29,637 nt of DNA from Enterobacteriaceae bacterium UBA3516 (GTDB taxonomy: Bacteria; Pseudomonadota; Gammaproteobacteria; Enterobacterales; Enterobacteriaceae). Of the stretch, positions 7,673-14,248 are shown piece after piece. Every line of letters starts with the position of its first letter. The first letter of the stretch is position 1. A model generated the notes under the pieces. That model was given only the letters and a program-made list of their open reading frames with translations, did no database searches and was not told the origin of the DNA. The DNA lies in NCBI GenBank assembly GCA_002377245.1, contig DFPL01000113.1:1-29637 (forward strand), in the 5' to 3' direction. A program made the position numbers and the translations under genes.

Positions 7673-7810
7673 CTATTTTTTCTGCGCGATGTTACTCTGT
7701 TCAGGCGGCTGATAATTATCAATATGACTGGCAACGACTAACAGAAGAGTCGACACGCCCAGCACCATCCAGCCCATTAATTCGATGATACGGTTAAAAA
7801 TTGACGCCAT
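7673..7810 (-). CDS. blr: Small divisome-associated membrane protein Blr
   Basis: This 45-residue gene was read directly from the minus strand. The product starts MASIFNRIIELMGWMVLGV and continues with LLLVVASHIDNYQPPEQS before a Lys-rich end. One membrane helix spans about residues 11-27. The NRIIEL and ASHIDNYQPPEQS segments match E. coli Blr (41 residues), whose loss increases beta-lactam sensitivity and which associates with cell-division proteins. Compared with the K-12 start MNRLIEL, this version has four extra residues (ASIF) after the Met. No start codon lies closer to NRI, so the ATG at 7810 is the only sensible choice. A GGGAG lies about ten bases upstream. It is divergent from ydgJ. 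Confidence 0.88.
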   Translation of the reverse strand: MASIFNRIIELMGWMVLGVSTLLLVVASHIDNYQPPEQSNIAQKK

Positions 7811-8034
7811 TTGCTTACATCTCCCTGGTACTGCTTCCTTATTCGGTCCGGAATGTTACCCATGAGCATGAACATCGACAAGATAGCCAAAGTGATTTTT
7901 AGCAAAATAAGCCCTTTACCCCTCTATATTGCGATTATTCCTGGAGTTGAATGTTCGCAGGTGAGTCAAAGAAGCGGTTGTGGGTAATAGAAAGTTGAGG
8001 TCAAATATCCGCTCCAAAGACAGGAGAACGTAAT

Positions 8035-9075
8035 ATGAGTGACATTATCCGCGTCGGACTGATTGGCTATGGCTACGCCAGTAAGACCTTCCATGCGCCG
8101 CTGATTGCGGGCACACCGGGCATGGAACTGGCTGCCGTTTCTAGTAGCGATGCAGCAAAAGTCAAGGCGGACTGGCCGAGTGTGCCGGTAGTCTCTGAGC
8201 CGAAGCACTTATTTAACGATCCCAAAATTGATTTGATTGTGATTCCTACCCCGAATGACACCCACTTCCCTCTGGCGAAAGCCGCGCTGGAAGCGGGCAA
8301 ACATGTCGTAGTCGATAAACCTTTCACCGTAACCCTGTCGCAAGCCAGAGAGCTGGACGCGCTGGCAAAAAATCTGGGCCGTGTGCTGTCCGTCTTCCAC
8401 AATCGCCGCTGGGACAGCGATTTCTTGACCCTGAAAAGTATTTTTGCCGATGGAGCTTTAGGTGAGATCACCTATTTCGAATCGCATTTTGACCGTTATC
8501 GCCCGGAGATCCGTAATCGCTGGCGTGAGCAGGCCGGCCCTGGCAGCGGTATCTGGTACGATTTAGCCCCGCATTTGCTCGATCAGGCGGTCAACCTCTT
8601 TGGCTTGCCGGTCTCCCTCACCGTGGATCTCGCACAATTGCGCCCGGGTTCGCAGGCAACTGACTATTTCCATGCGGTGCTCTCTTACCCGCAGCGTCGC
8701 GTCGTGCTGCATGGCACGATGTTGGCGGCGGCGGAGTCTGCGCGCTATATCGTTCACGGCACACGAGGCAGCTTCGTGAAATTTGGTCTCGATCCCCAGG
8801 AGGAGCGTCTGAAAAGCGGCGCGAGGCTGCCGCAGGAAGACTGGGGCTATGACATGCGTGATGGAGTACTGACCCGCGTTGAAGGCGAAGAGCGGGTAGA
8901 GGAAACCTGGCTGACCGTGCCGGGGAACTATCCGGCTTACTATGCCGGTATTCGCGATGCACTGAACGGGGTGGGAGAGAACCCGGTCCCTGCCAGTCAG
9001 GCCATTCGAATCATGGAATTGATAGAATTGGGCATCGAATCGGCGAAGCACCGGGCGACGCTCAGCCTGACGTAA
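8035..9075 (+). CDS. ydgJ: Gfo/Idh/MocA-family NAD(P)-dependent oxidoreductase
   Basis: The 346-residue product, the E. coli YdgJ length, has an N-terminal Rossmann fold with GLIGYGYAS at residues 8-16. A VDKP motif contains Lys95, equivalent to the conserved EKP lysine that contacts substrate and cofactor. The C-terminal alpha/beta domain has WYDLAPHLLDQ with Asp176 and His180, the usual acid/base pair of the family. Members oxidise or reduce sugars, inositols and related compounds; the substrate of YdgJ is not known to me. AGGAG lies eight bases before the ATG. It is transcribed alone, divergent from blr, and ends at a strong hairpin. The 224 bp upstream hold no obvious promoter by eye. Confidence 0.92.
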   Translation: MSDIIRVGLIGYGYASKTFHAPLIAGTPGMELAAVSSSDAAKVKADWPSVPVVSEPKHLFNDPKIDLIVIPTPNDTHFPLAKAALEAGKHVVVDKPFTVTLSQARELDALAKNLGRVLSVFHNRRWDSDFLTLKSIFADGALGEITYFESHFDRYRPEIRNRWREQAGPGSGIWYDLAPHLLDQAVNLFGLPVSLTVDLAQLRPGSQATDYFHAVLSYPQRRVVLHGTMLAAAESARYIVHGTRGSFVKFGLDPQEERLKSGARLPQEDWGYDMRDGVLTRVEGEERVEETWLTVPGNYPAYYAGIRDALNGVGENPVPASQAIRIMELIELGIESAKHRATLSLT

Positions 9076-9080
9076 TAACA

Positions 9081-9109
9081 AACGCCGCTCATGAGCGGCG
9101 TTTCTTTTT
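9081..9109 (+). terminator. Strong intrinsic terminator between ydgJ and add, probably bidirectional
   Basis: AACGCCGCTC and its complement form an almost loopless dyad at 9081-9102 (AACGCCGCTCATGAGCGGCG, then TT). On the plus strand it is followed by TTTCTTTTTC. On the minus strand the flank reads TTTGTTATT, so it may also stop add transcripts. Confidence 0.88.
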
Positions 9110-9118
9110 CTCGCGGGA

Positions 9119-10126
9119 TTATGCCTTTCCTTGCTGCATTTTCTCTTTTAATGCCTGCTTTTCGCTCGCGCTGAGAAAGGCAATCTCCAGGCCATTGATT
9201 TGCGCCTGGCGAATCTGATCAGGGCTCAGTCCTGCTGCTGGGGCAGCAACGTTATATTCATGACCAATATCCACCCCCTGAACGGCTGGATCATCGGTGT
9301 TGATCGACGCAAGCACGCCTTGTTCCAGGAAGGATTTCAGCGGATGTCGCGCCAGTGAGGCCACCGTGCTGGTTTGAATATTGGAGGTCAGGCAGGATTC
9401 AATCCCAATACGTTGCTCAGCAAGAAAGGCCACCAGCGCCGGATCGTCAATCGCTTTCACCCCATGTCCGATACGCTCTGCACCGAGCTCACGAATGGCC
9501 TGCCAGATACTTTCAGGCCCGGCCGCTTCACCCGCATGAACAGTAATATGCCAGCCTGCGTCACGGGCGCGGTTGAAGTGGGACAGGAACAGACTACCGG
9601 GGAACCCCAGCTCGTCACCCGCGAGATCTAGCGCTGTGATGCCATCACGGTGAGCCAGAAGCGCATCCAGCTCCTGCTGACAGGCGGCTTCGCCAAAGGT
9701 ACGGCTCATAATACCGATCAGGCGCGCCTGCACGCCAAAGGCGTTGCTCCCATCGCGCACTCCCGCAATAACGGCTTCGACCACTCCTTCGACGGGTAAA
9801 TTATGGGTCATTGCCATATAGCCCGGAGAAAAACGCAGTTCAACATAATGCAGGCCGTTACGTGCCGCATCTTCCATGTTTTCATAGGCGACACGGCGGC
9901 AGGCTTCCAGCGAGGCCAGCACTTTCACCCCCCAGTCCAGTTTGGAGAGGAAACTCACCAGATCCGGCTCATTGGTGGAGACTTGCACGTGGGGTAACAG
10001 GGTGTCGAGCGTGTTGGCAGGAAGAGTGAGGTTAAACTCACGGCCAAGATCGAGAATGGTTTGTGCCCGAATATTGCCGTCCAGGTGGCGATGAATGTCG
10101 GTTAGTGGCAGGTTGGTATCAATCAT
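9119..10126 (-). CDS. add: Adenosine deaminase
   Basis: The 335-residue enzyme deaminates adenosine and deoxyadenosine to inosine and deoxyinosine in cytosolic purine salvage. The zinc site is complete: His12 and His14 in DIHRHLDG, His197 in HAGEAAGPES (with Glu200 as proton donor), and Asp278 in SINTDDPAVQG next to Asp279. His221 lies in RIGHGVKA. Length is close to the E. coli protein (333). It is the only gene on its transcript by position: a hairpin follows malY upstream, and another separates it from the convergent ydgJ. A nine-pair stem reaches the base next to the start codon (see the separate entry). Confidence 0.98.
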   Translation of the reverse strand: MIDTNLPLTDIHRHLDGNIRAQTILDLGREFNLTLPANTLDTLLPHVQVSTNEPDLVSFLSKLDWGVKVLASLEACRRVAYENMEDAARNGLHYVELRFSPGYMAMTHNLPVEGVVEAVIAGVRDGSNAFGVQARLIGIMSRTFGEAACQQELDALLAHRDGITALDLAGDELGFPGSLFLSHFNRARDAGWHITVHAGEAAGPESIWQAIRELGAERIGHGVKAIDDPALVAFLAEQRIGIESCLTSNIQTSTVASLARHPLKSFLEQGVLASINTDDPAVQGVDIGHEYNVAAPAAGLSPDQIRQAQINGLEIAFLSASEKQALKEKMQQGKA

Positions 10127-10158
10127 GGTCGCACTCTTGTTTTAGGTAAAGTGCGATC
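10127..10158 (-). promoter_or_regulatory. Inverted repeat abutting the add start codon
   Basis: In the add mRNA, GAUCGCACU (10158-10150) can pair with AGUGCGACC (10135-10127), giving nine pairs with one G-U and a 14-base loop. The 3' arm ends directly at the AUG, and the AAGAG Shine-Dalgarno-like bases straddle the loop edge. It may be an mRNA structure that limits ribosome access, or a DNA operator. The pairing is seen; the role is inferred. Confidence 0.45.
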
Positions 10159-10181
10159 TATTGTAAAAGGAAACCGGCATA

Positions 10182-10220
10182 AAAAGCCATGTTGCGCAAA
10201 AACAATGTTGTTTGCGCAAC
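10182..10220 (-). terminator. Probable terminator downstream of malY
   Basis: On the minus strand GTTGCGCAAACAA (10220-10208) pairs with the arm at 10205-10191, which carries two extra bases. The hairpin is long, with a two-base loop. A short run CTTTTT follows five bases later. It starts a few bases after the malY stop. Confidence 0.6.
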
Positions 10221-10227
10221 GCCACGT

Positions 10228-11400
10228 TTATCGAATAGCCCGAATGCCGGCAATCAGCCGCGCCACGCCTTGCTCCAGTTTTGCACGCGGGCAACCGGCA
10301 TTCAGACGAATAAAGTGTTGAAAATCCGCACCATACGTTGAACCCGGCATGATCGCCACCTTTTGCCGATGGATTAGTTCATTTTGCAAAGTACCGGCAT
10401 CAATACCCAATGGCGATAAATCAATCCAGGCAAGGTAGGTGGATTCAGGAATTTGCCAGCTAAGCGAGGGAAATGCGCCGTTCAGTTCATCAGCGATATA
10501 GCGCAGATTTGCCTGTAAGTAACCGCGAAGGGCATCCAACCAGGTGGCGCCTTCCTGGTAAGCCGCAATATGGGCGACCAGAGACAGGACCGCAGGCGAG
10601 GAGAGGCCGTCACGGTTTTTCAGTGCGGCCAGGTAAAGGTTGCGGTCAGTTTCATCGGCAATAAACCCGTACGCCCCCGTGAGCGCCGGGATGTTAAAGC
10701 TCTTGGAGGCTGAGGTAAACAGCGCCCACGGGCCGCGCGCCACCTGATGCCAGGGAGTATGTTGCTGCCTGCTCCACACCATATCCATATGGATTTCATC
10801 GCTTATCACCTTGACCTGATGACGTTCGCAAAGCATCGCCATCTCATTGAGCTCTTCCCGCGTCCAGACTTTACCCGTGGGATTATGCGGACTGCAGAGC
10901 AGTAAGATTTTGTTTTCCGGGCAGGCAAGGGCGGACTCCAGCTTTGCCATATCGCACTGCCAGCCTGTCTCATCGTGCTCCAGCGCAACCGGAACAAGCT
11001 TACGTTGGTTGCCCGCAACGGTTTTATAAAACGCATCATACGCAGGCGTGTGCACCACGATGCCGTCTCCGGGAACTGACCACTGACGAATCATTTCAGC
11101 AATCATATAAATAACCGAGGGGCCATACACCAGGCTGCGGCTGTCAATCATCGTATTGAAGCGATCGTCGAACCAACGGCTGATTGCGCCACTGAACGCG
11201 TCATTTTGCCAGCGGCTGTAGCCGAGCACGCCATGATTCAGGCGTTGCTGTAGGGCATCGATAATGCAGGGGGCCGTTGCAAAATCCATATCGGAAATGG
11301 TGAAAGGGAGCAAATCCGCCTCGCCGAATCGGTCAGCAACATAATCCCACTGCGTGCACCAGGTGCCGTGACGATCGATTATTTTCGAAAAATCAAACAT
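10228..11400 (-). CDS. malY: MalY: PLP-dependent cystathionine beta-lyase and modulator of MalT
   Basis: The 390-residue product is a fold-type I aminotransferase-like enzyme. It cleaves C-S bonds of cystathionine, and in E. coli it also binds MalT and lowers maltose-regulon expression. The PLP lysine is Lys233 in TSASKSFNIPALTGAYG. Asp201 in SDEIHMD contacts the pyridine nitrogen, and the CSPHNPTGKVW motif lies at 169-179. Length equals the E. coli protein. It lies 46 bp downstream of malX on the same strand with a good AAAGGAAAG ribosome-binding site. The gap contains a terminator-like hairpin whose T run touches that site. Expression is expected to depend on the malX promoter, controlled by MalI and CRP. 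Confidence 0.96.
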   Translation of the reverse strand: MFDFSKIIDRHGTWCTQWDYVADRFGEADLLPFTISDMDFATAPCIIDALQQRLNHGVLGYSRWQNDAFSGAISRWFDDRFNTMIDSRSLVYGPSVIYMIAEMIRQWSVPGDGIVVHTPAYDAFYKTVAGNQRKLVPVALEHDETGWQCDMAKLESALACPENKILLLCSPHNPTGKVWTREELNEMAMLCERHQVKVISDEIHMDMVWSRQQHTPWHQVARGPWALFTSASKSFNIPALTGAYGFIADETDRNLYLAALKNRDGLSSPAVLSLVAHIAAYQEGATWLDALRGYLQANLRYIADELNGAFPSLSWQIPESTYLAWIDLSPLGIDAGTLQNELIHRQKVAIMPGSTYGADFQHFIRLNAGCPRAKLEQGVARLIAGIRAIR

Positions 11401-11413
11401 GGCTCTTTCCTTT

Positions 11414-11440
11414 GAAAAACGCCCTCACGCGGTGAGGGCG
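11414..11440 (-). terminator. Terminator-like hairpin between malX and malY
   Basis: On the minus strand CGCCCTCAC and GTGAGGGCG form a perfect nine-pair stem with a three-base loop, followed by TTTTTC. It begins six bases after the malX stop and lies just upstream of the malY ribosome-binding site. It could attenuate malY expression or protect the malX 3' end. Confidence 0.75.
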
Positions 11441-11446
11441 ATCATG

Positions 11447-13039
11447 CTATGCGTGTACGGAGTGCATTAATTCCGTCATCTCATCTTTGACTGACTGAAC
11501 CTGAGGACCAATCACCACCTGCAGGTTATGCTGATTGAGCTGGATAACGCCGATTGCCCGGTTGGCTTTTAGCGCCGCGCTGTCTACCCGTGACATATCT
11601 TTGACCGACAGGCGCAGGCGGGTAATGCAGTTGTCCAGCGTGGTGATGTTTTCACTGCCACCCAGTGCGGCAAGGATAGCCGGCACGTTATAGCCGGATT
11701 TACCTGTTACGCCACTCGCGGTTTTTTCGGCGCTGCTGGCCGTCTCTGCCTCACGACCTGGCGTTTTGATATTGAAGCGCAGAATAGCGAAACGGAAAAT
11801 AGCGTAGTAGGTCACAAACCAGACGGCTGCTACCACCGGCACCAGATACCATTTGGTTGCCAGACCGTGAAGTATGCCAAACACCACAAAATCAATGACG
11901 TTACCGTCAGTATTGCCGATGGTGACGCCCAGTACCGCCATGACAGTAAAGCCAAGTCCGGTCAACAAAGCATGAATCGCGTACAGAGCCGGAGCAACGA
12001 ACAGGAACAGGAACTCCAGGGGTTCCGTTGTGCCGCCCACCACGCAAGCAATGACGCCGGAGATCAATAGCCCTTTAATTTTGTGACGGTTTTCCGGTTT
12101 TGCGCAGTGGTACATGGCCAACGCCGCACCCGGTAAACCGCCGAGGAAGGCTGGCATTTTACCCTGCGACAGGAAGCGGGTTGCGCTCTCTGAGAACCCC
12201 TGTGTTGACGGGCAGCTCAACTGAGCCTGGAAAATGGTGAGCGCGCCGCTCACGCTATGGCCGCATACGTCCATTGTCCCGCCTGCTTCCGTAAAGCGGA
12301 TAATGGCGACCAGAATATGTTGCAAACCGAAGGGGAGCAGCAAACGTTCGCCGGTACCGAAAATCATCGGACCAAAACTGCCGGCACCATTAATCATCTG
12401 TCCAAGCCCGGTGATACCCATGGCGAAGTAGGGCCAGACCAGCGGGATCACTAGCCCAACCAGCCCCATAACCACGCTGGTAATGATGGGCACAAAGCGG
12501 GTGCCACCAAAAAACGCCAAGGCATCAGGCAGGCGAATAGTGTTAAAACGCTCGTGCAGGTTCCAGATAATGATCCCGGCGATAACCGCACCCAGGATCC
12601 CGGTATCAATGGACTGAATACCGATAACGTTCTGAATATTGTTGGCTTTAAGAATGGCCGCGTCAGTGGTGGGCAGGATGCCTTTGGCGGTGAGCCAAAA
12701 GTTAACGGCAAGGTTCATGACGGCATAACCGACAAAACCGGCAAAAGCAGCTACCCCTTTGTTCTCACGCGCCAGCCCCAGCGGGATAGCGATACAAAAC
12801 ATCACCGGCAGGAAACTAAAAGCGAAGGAGCCGACTTTCCCCATCCAGATAAAAATCGCCTGCAGAATGGGGTGGCCCAGCGCCGGAAGTAAGGTAATGA
12901 CACTTTGACTGCTGAGTGAACTGCCAATCCCCAGCATGATCCCGCAGAAAGAGAGCAGCGCGACCGGCAACATAAACGTCTTTCCTAATTGCTGGAAAAA
13001 CTCCCACAGCGAAATTTTTTGCCTTTTTCTACCGGACAT
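11447..13039 (-). CDS. malX: PTS IIBC component of the maltose/glucose type, MalX
   Basis: The 530-residue phosphotransferase permease has an N-terminal EIIC membrane domain (about 15-425) with GLQHILVAIIRF and the conserved GGTTEPLEFLF at 335-345. A linker leads to a C-terminal EIIB domain (about 447-530) in which Cys471 (TTLDNCITRLRL) is the phosphorylation site. In E. coli MalX can transport glucose and maltose; the natural substrate is uncertain. No EIIA domain is present, so a separate protein such as Crr must supply the phosphate. Length and start agree with E. coli MalX; AGGAG lies five bases before the ATG. It is the first gene of malXY and is divergent from its repressor malI. Confidence 0.97.
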   Translation of the reverse strand: MSGRKRQKISLWEFFQQLGKTFMLPVALLSFCGIMLGIGSSLSSQSVITLLPALGHPILQAIFIWMGKVGSFAFSFLPVMFCIAIPLGLARENKGVAAFAGFVGYAVMNLAVNFWLTAKGILPTTDAAILKANNIQNVIGIQSIDTGILGAVIAGIIIWNLHERFNTIRLPDALAFFGGTRFVPIITSVVMGLVGLVIPLVWPYFAMGITGLGQMINGAGSFGPMIFGTGERLLLPFGLQHILVAIIRFTEAGGTMDVCGHSVSGALTIFQAQLSCPSTQGFSESATRFLSQGKMPAFLGGLPGAALAMYHCAKPENRHKIKGLLISGVIACVVGGTTEPLEFLFLFVAPALYAIHALLTGLGFTVMAVLGVTIGNTDGNVIDFVVFGILHGLATKWYLVPVVAAVWFVTYYAIFRFAILRFNIKTPGREAETASSAEKTASGVTGKSGYNVPAILAALGGSENITTLDNCITRLRLSVKDMSRVDSAALKANRAIGVIQLNQHNLQVVIGPQVQSVKDEMTELMHSVHA

Positions 13040-13079
13040 GCGTGCTCCTGATTGTTATGGTGAAGGTGAATGCAGCAGC

Positions 13080-13085
13080 AAGATA
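13080..13085 (-). promoter_or_regulatory. Predicted malX -10 element
   Basis: TATCTT on the minus strand would place the start of transcription near 13073. The CRP site is then centred 41.5 bases upstream, the class II position. It overlaps the proximal MalI-type operator. It is predicted from spacing. Confidence 0.5.
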
Positions 13086-13097
13086 AAACGTTTTACC
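13082..13097. promoter_or_regulatory. MalI operator, malX-proximal
   Basis: GATAAAACGTTTTACC is a 16-bp dyad that differs by one base from the perfect palindrome GATAAAACGTTTTATC, the MalI operator type known from E. coli. It covers the predicted malX -10 region, so bound MalI would block malX. Confidence 0.8.
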
Positions 13098-13103
13098 TAA
13101 TTT

Positions 13104-13125
13104 TAGTGCGAAATAAATCACATAA
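13104..13125. promoter_or_regulatory. CRP-cAMP site shared by malX and malI
   Basis: TGCGA-N6-TCACA (13107-13122) matches the CRP consensus TGTGA-N6-TCACA except at one base. It lies midway between the two genes, as does the single shared site known in E. coli. Confidence 0.8.
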
Positions 13126-13143
13126 TTTGACCATCATATGGTT

Positions 13144-13149
13144 TATAAC
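13144..13149 (+). promoter_or_regulatory. Predicted malI -10 element
   Basis: TATAAC at this position gives a start near 13156, with the CRP centre about 41.5 bases upstream. The second MalI dyad follows directly, which would give autorepression. It is inferred from spacing. Confidence 0.5.
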
Positions 13150-13159
13150 ATCCGTCATT

Positions 13160-13175
13160 GGTAAATCGTTTTATC
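13160..13175. promoter_or_regulatory. MalI operator, malI-proximal
   Basis: GGTAAATCGTTTTATC matches the operator palindrome at 14 of 16 positions. It lies just downstream of the predicted malI start of transcription, the usual place for an autoregulatory site. Confidence 0.7.
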
Positions 13176-13192
13176 GGGTGTCAGACACTTTT

Positions 13193-14221
13193 ATGTCTAC
13201 AGTAAAAAAAATCACCATTAACGACGTCGCGTTGGCTGCCGGGGTTTCGGTGACAACGGTGTCGTTGGTACTGAGCGGCAAAGGACGCATTTCCGCCCAG
13301 ACCGGGCAGCGCGTACACGATGCGATAGAAGAGTTGGGGTTCGTGCGTAATCGTCAGGCCTCGGCACTGCGCGGTGGGCAGACGGGCGTGATCGGCCTGA
13401 TTGTCTGCGATCTCGCACAAACCTTTTATGCCGAGGCGACATCTGGCCTGAGCGAGGCGCTGGAAAGCGAGGGCCGGATGGTCTTTTTACTCCATGGCGG
13501 ACGTGGCGGCGAACATATGCTGACGCGCCTGAACACGTTGCTGACCCAGGGGGTAGATGGCGTGATTATCGCCGGGATGCCGGGCGAGCAGGGCGCTGCA
13601 TTGCGTGCGCGTGCGCAGGAAGCCGGTGTTCCGCTGATTTTTGCCTCCCGGGCCAACTATCCGGATGACAATGATACCGTCCGGCCCGACAACACCCTGG
13701 CGGCACAACGGGTGACCGAACATCTTATTCAGCAGGGGCATCAACGTATCGCCTGGCTGGGTGGCGAAAGCTCGTCCCTGATTCGGGCTGAACGGGTGGG
13801 AGGGTATTGCGCCACGCTGTTGAAATACGGTCTGCCGTTTCACAGCGACTGGGTCGTGGAGTGCGACGCCAGTCAGAAACAGGCCGCAGAAGCCGTGCAG
13901 TTGCTGCTGAGCCGTAATCCGACTATCGATGCATTGGTGTGTTATAACGGCCCGACGGCGGTAGGGGCCTGGTTTGGGTTACTGCGCGCAGGGCGTCAGG
14001 CAGGGTCGGGACTGGATCGTTTCTTTGAGCAGCAGGTCTCGCTCGCCGCTTTTGCGGATGCCTGGGAACAAGGGCAGTATGATATTCCGGTAGCCTGGGC
14101 CACGCTGTCGGGCAAAGAGATGGGGTATCTGCTGGCAGAGCGGATTTTGCAACGCATTGACGCGCCGGAACGCACCTTACACCATGCGGTGCTGTCTCCG
14201 GGGCTGGTAGTTAACCCATAA
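13193..14221 (+). CDS. malI: LacI-family repressor MalI
   Basis: The 342-residue transcription factor, the E. coli length, has an N-terminal helix-turn-helix (KKITINDVALAAGVSVTTVS) and hinge (NRQASALRGGQ). A periplasmic-binding-protein-like effector domain follows, with PDNTLAAQRVTEHLIQQGH and GGYCATLLKYGLPFHSDWV. It represses malXY, and the effector is unknown to me. I chose the ATG at 13193 (MSTVKKITI), which places the helix-turn-helix at the very N-terminus as usual. The frame stays open for 41 codons upstream, but that part covers the operators. The Shine-Dalgarno sequence is poor. The gene ends 27 bp from the convergent ydgA, with no uid genes or hdhA between. Confidence 0.95.
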   Translation: MSTVKKITINDVALAAGVSVTTVSLVLSGKGRISAQTGQRVHDAIEELGFVRNRQASALRGGQTGVIGLIVCDLAQTFYAEATSGLSEALESEGRMVFLLHGGRGGEHMLTRLNTLLTQGVDGVIIAGMPGEQGAALRARAQEAGVPLIFASRANYPDDNDTVRPDNTLAAQRVTEHLIQQGHQRIAWLGGESSSLIRAERVGGYCATLLKYGLPFHSDWVVECDASQKQAAEAVQLLLSRNPTIDALVCYNGPTAVGAWFGLLRAGRQAGSGLDRFFEQQVSLAAFADAWEQGQYDIPVAWATLSGKEMGYLLAERILQRIDAPERTLHHAVLSPGLVVNP

Positions 14222-14244
14222 AAAACCCCTCCGAAGAGGGGCTT
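14221..14244 (-). terminator. Intrinsic terminator of ydgA, touching the malI stop
   Basis: On the minus strand CCCCTC-TTCG-GAGGGG is a perfect six-pair stem capped by a UUCG tetraloop and followed by six T residues (14226-14221). In the plus direction the flank is CTTGCG, so it should work poorly for malI. The T tract reaches the last base of the malI stop codon. Confidence 0.85.
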
Positions 14245-14248
14245 GCGA

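Noticed and set aside
7543..7734. A 63-codon minus-strand frame between cnu and blr
   Set aside because: It starts inside blr in a different frame, has no family resemblance and runs through several dyads. blr itself is the real gene.
7862..7987. A 41-codon plus-strand frame (MSMNIDKIAKV...) before ydgJ
   Set aside because: It has only a weak ribosome-binding site and no recognisable features, and it occupies the region where ydgJ and blr promoters must lie. It could be real but is unsupported.
13070..13192. A 41-codon N-terminal extension of malI
   Set aside because: It would make the MalI operators and CRP site coding and push the helix-turn-helix away from the N-terminus.
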